This document shows, in pieces, positions 60,229 through 64,000 of a stretch of DNA of 64,000 nucleotides. Made by a program: the position numbers and the translations under genes. Numbering within the stretch: position 1 is the first letter of the stretch; each line of letters opens with the position of its first letter. The notes under the pieces were generated by a model. That model made no database searches and was not told the DNA's origin. It was given only the letters and a program-made list of their open reading frames with translations. Source of the DNA: Solibacillus isronensis (GTDB lineage Bacteria; Bacillota; Bacilli; Bacillales_A; Planococcaceae); the NCBI RefSeq assembly GCF_023715405.1, contig NZ_JAMBOC010000003.1, positions 62,001 to 126,000 of the forward strand. Reading direction: 5' to 3'.

Positions 60229-60257
60229 TTGCAATGTAGTTGCTGTAAGGTTATAGG
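60229..60257 (+). promoter_or_regulatory. Sigma-A promoter of the yocH-like gene
   Basis: TTGCAA (60229-60234), 17 bases, TATAGG (60252-60257), about 50 bases before the start codon. Confidence 0.55.
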
Positions 60258-60307
60258 AGAGTAAAAAACAACTAAAATTTATTTGAAAAATATGGAGGGA
60301 CAGAAAT

Positions 60308-61051
60308 TTGACAAAGAAAAAATTAATGGCAGTTCTATTAGCAGGAGTATTCGCTACAGGGGGGCTATTTGCATCTCAAGCTTCTGCAGATACTTATACG
60401 ATCCAACCTGAAGATACACTTTATAAAATTAGTAAACAATTTCAAACGTCAGTTGATGAGATAAAGGAATTGAATAATTTAACGAGTAATACAATTTTTG
60501 TAGGAGATACATTAAAAATTGGCGGTCATGATGAGAAAGTATATACGATTGCACCAGGGGATACATTATTCCATATTGCATTGGCCCATGATGCTACAGT
60601 TGACCAGCTGCAGAAATGGAACAATATCAATTCAGACTTAATTTACCCGGGTGACTCTATCACAGTATCCGGACCTCAACAGGAATACGCCAAGAGTGAA
60701 GTGAAAAGCGCTACAGGCGGTACAGAGGCAAAAACAACAACAAGTGCAGCTCCTGATACAGGAAGAACGTTGACTGTTGAAGCGACAGCATATACAGCCT
60801 ATTGTGAAGGATGTTCAGGAACAACTGCAAATGGTACGGATTTACGTGCCAATCCAAATTTAAAAGTAATTGCAGTAGACCCGCGTGTCATTCCGTTAGG
60901 GACAAAAGTTTGGGTTGAAGGATATGGGGAAGCTGTTGCAGCTGACACAGGCGGAGCAATTAAAGGCAATAAAATTGATGTATTTATTCCAGACCTAGGT
61001 AACGCCTATGAATGGGGTCGCCGTACAGTACAAGTTAAAATTTTAGACTAA
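60308..61051 (+). CDS. yocH: Secreted LysM / 3D-domain cell-wall protein, YocH-like
   Basis: A 247-residue secreted protein. A signal peptide ends near residue 27 (ASQASA/DT). Two LysM domains follow (about 29-72, YTIQPEDTLYKISKQFQTS; and 79-122, YTIAPGDTLFHIALAHDAT), then a linker and a C-terminal 3D domain (about 160-247) with Asp residues in AVDPRVIPLGTKVWVEGYG, AADTGG and KIDVFIPD. Relatives are muralytic (lytic transglycosylase-like) autolysins. Start TTG 60308 with GGAGGGA. A WalR box upstream agrees with yocH control in B. subtilis. Confidence 0.88.
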   Translation: MTKKKLMAVLLAGVFATGGLFASQASADTYTIQPEDTLYKISKQFQTSVDEIKELNNLTSNTIFVGDTLKIGGHDEKVYTIAPGDTLFHIALAHDATVDQLQKWNNINSDLIYPGDSITVSGPQQEYAKSEVKSATGGTEAKTTTSAAPDTGRTLTVEATAYTAYCEGCSGTTANGTDLRANPNLKVIAVDPRVIPLGTKVWVEGYGEAVAADTGGAIKGNKIDVFIPDLGNAYEWGRRTVQVKILD

Positions 61052-61060
61052 TAAGAAAAG

Positions 61061-61087
61061 AAGCCACTCAATTTTGGGTGGCTTTTT
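61061..61087 (+). terminator. Terminator of the yocH-like gene
   Basis: AAGCCACTC (61061-61069) pairs with GGGTGGCTT (61076-61084, one wobble) followed by T's. Confidence 0.85.
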
Positions 61088-61136
61088 GTATATTCAGCCC
61101 TCTTTATTGAAATACTAGCTGCAAGGAGGGGATAGT

Positions 61137-61676
61137 GTGCGAGTAATTTGCTTATTCGTATTTGTACTATTATTAAGCGGATGCAGTTTATTTCAAAAGG
61201 AAACAGTTCCGGTAAGTGCACCGGAAACATTATCTGCAAAGGCGCAGATGTATGATACAAAAAACAATCTAGTTGGTGAAGTTTTATTTAAAGAATCGTC
61301 TAAAGGAGTCGAACTGACTGCTGTATTAAATAGTTTACCGCCGGGTGATCATGGAATCCATCTGCATGAAGTAGGGAAGTGTGAACCACCTAGCTTTGAA
61401 TCGGCAGGAGCTCATTTCAACCCTATGAAAAAGCAGCATGGCGTGAATAACCCAGAAGGTCCGCATTTAGGGGATTTACCGAATATTACTGCTGATGAAG
61501 CTGGTAAAGTTGAGTTGAATTTTGTGACAGCTGATTTTACACTTGAAAAAGGAAAAGAAAATTCGCTGTTTGATGCAGATGGCACCGCAGTTGTCATTCA
61601 TGAAAAAGCGGATGATTACAAAACAGATCCGTCAGGAAATTCAGGTGCGCGTATTGTTTGTGGAGTAGTCGAATAA
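61137..61676 (+). CDS. sodC: Cu/Zn superoxide dismutase-like lipoprotein
   Basis: A 179-residue lipoprotein: signal with lipobox LLSGC (Cys ~16), then a Cu/Zn-SOD domain. Metal ligands are present: GIHLHEVGKC (two His), AHFNP, QHGVNNPEGPHLGDLPN (His and His), Asp of FDADGTAVVIHEKADD and the last His in VIHE. The disulphide pair GKCEPP and RIVCGVV is intact, so it is probably active, unlike B. subtilis YojM, which lacks a copper ligand. Start GTG 61137 follows AAGGAGGGG. Confidence 0.88.
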   Translation: MRVICLFVFVLLLSGCSLFQKETVPVSAPETLSAKAQMYDTKNNLVGEVLFKESSKGVELTAVLNSLPPGDHGIHLHEVGKCEPPSFESAGAHFNPMKKQHGVNNPEGPHLGDLPNITADEAGKVELNFVTADFTLEKGKENSLFDADGTAVVIHEKADDYKTDPSGNSGARIVCGVVE

Positions 61677-61694
61677 TAACAAATGTAAAACACG

Positions 61695-61737
61695 AAAAAT
61701 ACCATTTTCTCCAAAAGAGAGAAAGGGTATTTTTTTT
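61695..61737 (+). terminator. Terminator of sodC
   Basis: AATACC/GGTATT outer stem with an inner TTTCTC/GAGAAA stem, followed by a run of eight T's ending at 61737. Confidence 0.85.
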
Positions 61738-62024
61738 GCCTTAAGCGATAAATTGGAAAGAGAGGTGTAAATCAGGTGAAAAATATCATATATTAGAAAA
61801 ATAATTTTATTCATTTTTTATGCATAACATTACATGAATTGATAGAGAAAATTAATTTTGGGATAGAGAATAGTTAGTGAAAAACATCATTCTATAGCAC
61901 TTTTATGCTTATAATAGAATATTACTGAATACTGAATAATTAGATTTTTAAGATATTAATTGACTTTTGAATATTTGTGTATGTAAAATAAATTCTATAA
62001 TAAGGTAAAAAGGGGGATAATTTC

Positions 62025-63059
62025 ATGTTCAAATCTAAAAATATGCTTTTCTTATTAGTACTAAGTGCATTCATTTTAGTCCTGGCTGCATGTGGTGGGG
62101 ATGATGATGCTGAAACATCAACTTCAACTGGTACTGAAACATCTACAGGTACTGACAAAACGGATTCTGGCTCTGAAAAGGCAGATTTCGGAGATGTTAG
62201 GTTTTTAAGTATCTTAACAGGTGGTACGCAAGGGACTTACTATCCATTAGGAGGAACTTTTGCGGATTTAATTACAACGGATACAGGGGTAAAAACAACT
62301 GCTGAGGTATCACAAGCTTCTGCAGCAAACATGACAGCTTTAGCTGCAGGTGACGGTGAAGTTGCGTTCGTTCAAACAGATATCGCTTACTATGCAACTC
62401 AAGGAACTTTAATGTTCGAAGGGCAAAAAATTGACTCTGTAGTTGCATTAGGCGCTTTATATCCGGAAACAGTTCAATTAGTAACATTAGCTGATTCAGG
62501 CATTAAAACATTTGCAGATTTAAAAGGTAAAAAAGTTTCTGTAGGTGCACCAGGTTCTGGTACTTATGCAAACGCTGAGCAATTATTGGAAATCCACGGA
62601 TTATCAATTAAAGATGATATTCAAGCACAAAACTTAGACTTCGGTGAATCTACTGACGGTATTCAATCAGGTCAAATTGATGCAGCATTTATTACAGCTG
62701 GTTACCCAACTGGTGCTGTTGAAGCTTTAAATGCAACAAATGGGGTGCACATCATTCCAGTTGAAGCAGACAAAGCGGCAGAGTTAATCGAGAAGTACCC
62801 GTACTATGCTGTGGATAATATTCCTGCTGGCACATACGGTTTAGAAGCAGAAGTTCCTGCTGTTTCTGTAGGTGCAATGTTAGCAGTAAATAAAGACCTG
62901 CCAGAAGATTTAGTGTATGCAATGACAAAAGCAATCTATGATAATACAGATAAAATTGGTCACGCTAAAGGCGAATTTATTAAAGCTGAAACAGGCTTAG
63001 ACGGAATCGGTATTGACGTACACCCAGGTGCACAAAGATACTTTGATGAAGTGAAGTAA
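62025..63059 (+). CDS. TAXI-family TRAP transporter solute receptor (lipoprotein)
   Basis: A 344-residue lipoprotein (lipobox LAAC, Cys ~23) with a Thr/Gly/Asp linker and a TAXI receptor domain: LTGGTQGTYYPLGGTFADLI, AALAAGDGEVAFVQTDIAYYA-like TALAAGDGEVAFVQTDI, and KGKKVSVGAPGSGTYANAE. It captures an organic acid (glutamate-, 2-oxoglutarate- or C4-acid-like ligands are known for the family) for the fused TRAP permease downstream. GGGGG precedes ATG 62025. TATAAT at about 61910 may be its -10. Confidence 0.9.
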   Translation: MFKSKNMLFLLVLSAFILVLAACGGDDDAETSTSTGTETSTGTDKTDSGSEKADFGDVRFLSILTGGTQGTYYPLGGTFADLITTDTGVKTTAEVSQASAANMTALAAGDGEVAFVQTDIAYYATQGTLMFEGQKIDSVVALGALYPETVQLVTLADSGIKTFADLKGKKVSVGAPGSGTYANAEQLLEIHGLSIKDDIQAQNLDFGESTDGIQSGQIDAAFITAGYPTGAVEALNATNGVHIIPVEADKAAELIEKYPYYAVDNIPAGTYGLEAEVPAVSVGAMLAVNKDLPEDLVYAMTKAIYDNTDKIGHAKGEFIKAETGLDGIGIDVHPGAQRYFDEVK

Positions 63060-63069
63060 TTAGGAAAAT

Positions 63070-63118
63070 CAAAGGGCCTCTGTCGCAAAAATAGCTTCAG
63101 AGGCCTTTGTTGTATTTT
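63070..63118 (+). terminator. Terminator after the TAXI receptor gene
   Basis: CAAAGGGCCTCTG (63070-63082) pairs with CAGAGGCCTTTG (63098-63109, one bulge), followed by TTGTATTTTTT. Read-through would allow lower expression of the permease. Confidence 0.8.
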
Positions 63119-63142
63119 TTATTTAAGCGAGTGATCATTCAA

Positions 63143-63649
63143 ATGAAAAAATGGATTTTTATCATCCTGGTTTTTCTTAGTGTTATTGTTTGGTTTATTC
63201 CTTTTGAACGGAGCATAACTTTTACAGAGACAAGAGTTCAGAAGCCTGTTCAACATTTTTTGCCGTTGAAGGATGAAAATGAGTTTCAGATGATTTTTAC
63301 TCATTCCATACATTTAACGGATGTAACAGAGAGTTATAAAGTGCTGCCTACAAATGAACTTCAGCTGCTTGCAATGGAGTATACGGATGTGGCAATAGGG
63401 ATGCCAGGGCATGCTGAAGAAGGGCAGACACTACAATATGAAGATGGGGTCTATACACTTCAGTACAATGATGCAAAATTAGAAAATTTTACGTTACATA
63501 TCGGGAATGTCGACTATAAATTAAATCTTCAGCATAGAGGGAAAATCATTCCTTTAAAAAAGCATTTAGTACGAGGGAAATCCTATATGGTAACGATTCA
63601 AAAATTGTCTTTATATGACAAATTGAAAGGAGTCGAATTAGATGACTGA
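63143..63649 (+). CDS. DUF1850 domain protein of the TRAP operon
   Basis: A 168-residue protein with one N-terminal membrane helix (MKKWIFIILVFLSVIVWFI) and a DUF1850-type extracytoplasmic domain (FTHSIHLTDVTESYKV, EYTDVAIGMPGHAEEG). DUF1850 proteins commonly sit between TAXI receptor and fused permease genes; role unknown. The start is uncertain: ATG 63143 has a weak ribosome site, and a GTG at 63131 is possible. The stop overlaps the permease start. Confidence 0.75.
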   Translation: MKKWIFIILVFLSVIVWFIPFERSITFTETRVQKPVQHFLPLKDENEFQMIFTHSIHLTDVTESYKVLPTNELQLLAMEYTDVAIGMPGHAEEGQTLQYEDGVYTLQYNDAKLENFTLHIGNVDYKLNLQHRGKIIPLKKHLVRGKSYMVTIQKLSLYDKLKGVELDD

Positions 63650-64000
63650 GAAGAAAGTGGCGGTAGATACAGAAGCTTTACACGAATCACTTACTTTGGA
63701 ACAGCAGCAAGAATTACTTGAAAAATATGATTTGGAATCAAATCAGCGTAACCCGCAAAATTTCATGAAGCATTTCATCTATTTTGGTTTACTTGCATTT
63801 ACACTTTTCCAAGTTTACACAGCAATTTTCGGACAGTTTCCTGCACAAATTCAGCGTACGGTTCACATTGGATTTGCTTTGACGTTTGTGTTTTTACTCT
63901 TCCCAGCAAGCCGTAAGCTATCAAAACGGACAATTCCGTTTTATGACTATATTTTAGCTGTTATTGCTATTATTGTAGGGAGTTATTGGGTAATCAATTA
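63642..64000 (+). CDS. TRAP transporter fused permease (4TM/12TM), 5' part
   Basis: The first 119 residues of a TRAP permease, cut by the window end. The soluble N-terminus (LTLEQQQELLEKYDLESNQR) and the first helices (FIYFGLLAFTLFQVYTAIFG, VHIGFALTFVFLLFP) fit TAXI-associated DctQM fusions. ATG 63642 has AAAGGAG nine bases upstream and overlaps the DUF1850 gene. Confidence 0.85.
   Translation, partial: MTEKKVAVDTEALHESLTLEQQQELLEKYDLESNQRNPQNFMKHFIYFGLLAFTLFQVYTAIFGQFPAQIQRTVHIGFALTFVFLLFPASRKLSKRTIPFYDYILAVIAIIVGSYWVIN

Overview
The window looks like chromosomal DNA of a low-GC, endospore-forming member of the Bacillales, most likely Planococcaceae (Solibacillus/Lysinibacillus type). This is inferred from the AT-rich sequence, strong AGGAGG ribosome sites with frequent TTG and GTG starts, a tricistronic GerA-type germination operon, and Bacillus-like genes (xpt-pbuX, ypsA, rocD, yocH, yjfB). 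No rRNA, tRNA, CRISPR array or prophage was seen. The only mobile element recognised is one IS3-family copy.

Layout. 1-1.6 kb: end of xpt and the xanthine permease pbuX. 1.7-13.5 kb: a nearly complete type IV pilus locus. A minus-strand minor-pilin operon (PilV-, PilW- and PilX/GspK-like) faces a plus-strand operon: VanW/G5 protein, pilB, pilT, pilC, major pilin, pilM, pilN, pilO, prepilin peptidase. 13.5-22.8 kb: minus-strand housekeeping and transport genes, including fumarase fumC behind a Fur-box promoter and a terminated C-rich leader or small RNA, ypsA, rocD, a MerR-controlled multidrug exporter and two more MFS proteins. 23.6-26.7 kb: a flavin reductase / enolase-superfamily / GNAT operon and two very small genes. 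26.8-40.6 kb: a large BTAD-type regulator, the IS element, and an operon joining a branched-chain-amino-acid-type ABC importer to a KAS III-like enzyme, an alpha/beta hydrolase, an SDR reductase and an acyl-CoA ligase. 40.7-45 kb: an MMPL exporter and a HssRS-like two-component system, with a HssR-type direct repeat upstream of the exporter. 45-54.2 kb: a fructokinase-like PfkB kinase, then a complete biotin-independent malonate decarboxylase locus (mdcHABC-DE-G) with its GntR repressor and the divergent MadLM malonate transporter. 54.3-58.5 kb: a gerA-type operon bracketed by two 69-bp direct repeats that are also parts of two terminator-ended RNA-like elements. 58.8-64 kb: an HD phosphohydrolase, a phased repeat array, yjfB, yocH, sodC and a TAXI-TRAP transporter cut by the window end.

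How the parts work together. The pilus operons carry every expected inner-membrane part of a Gram-positive type IV pilus, including the retraction ATPase PilT. The malonate locus is self-contained: uptake (MadLM), prosthetic-group synthesis and loading (MdcB, MdcG), priming (MdcH), transfer (MdcA on MdcC) and decarboxylation (MdcDE). The 31.7-40.6 kb operon looks like import, CoA activation, redox and C-C bond chemistry on one unidentified carboxylic acid.

Most interesting points: the HssR-like box in front of an MMPL gene (possible haem-responsive MMPL efflux); the Fur-regulated C-rich transcript ahead of fumC; two intergenic arrays with a TTATTAGAA-like core repeated about every 21 bp; the ger operon between direct repeats; and a KAS III-like enzyme whose catalytic Asn position is His. 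All calls were made by eye, without database searches.
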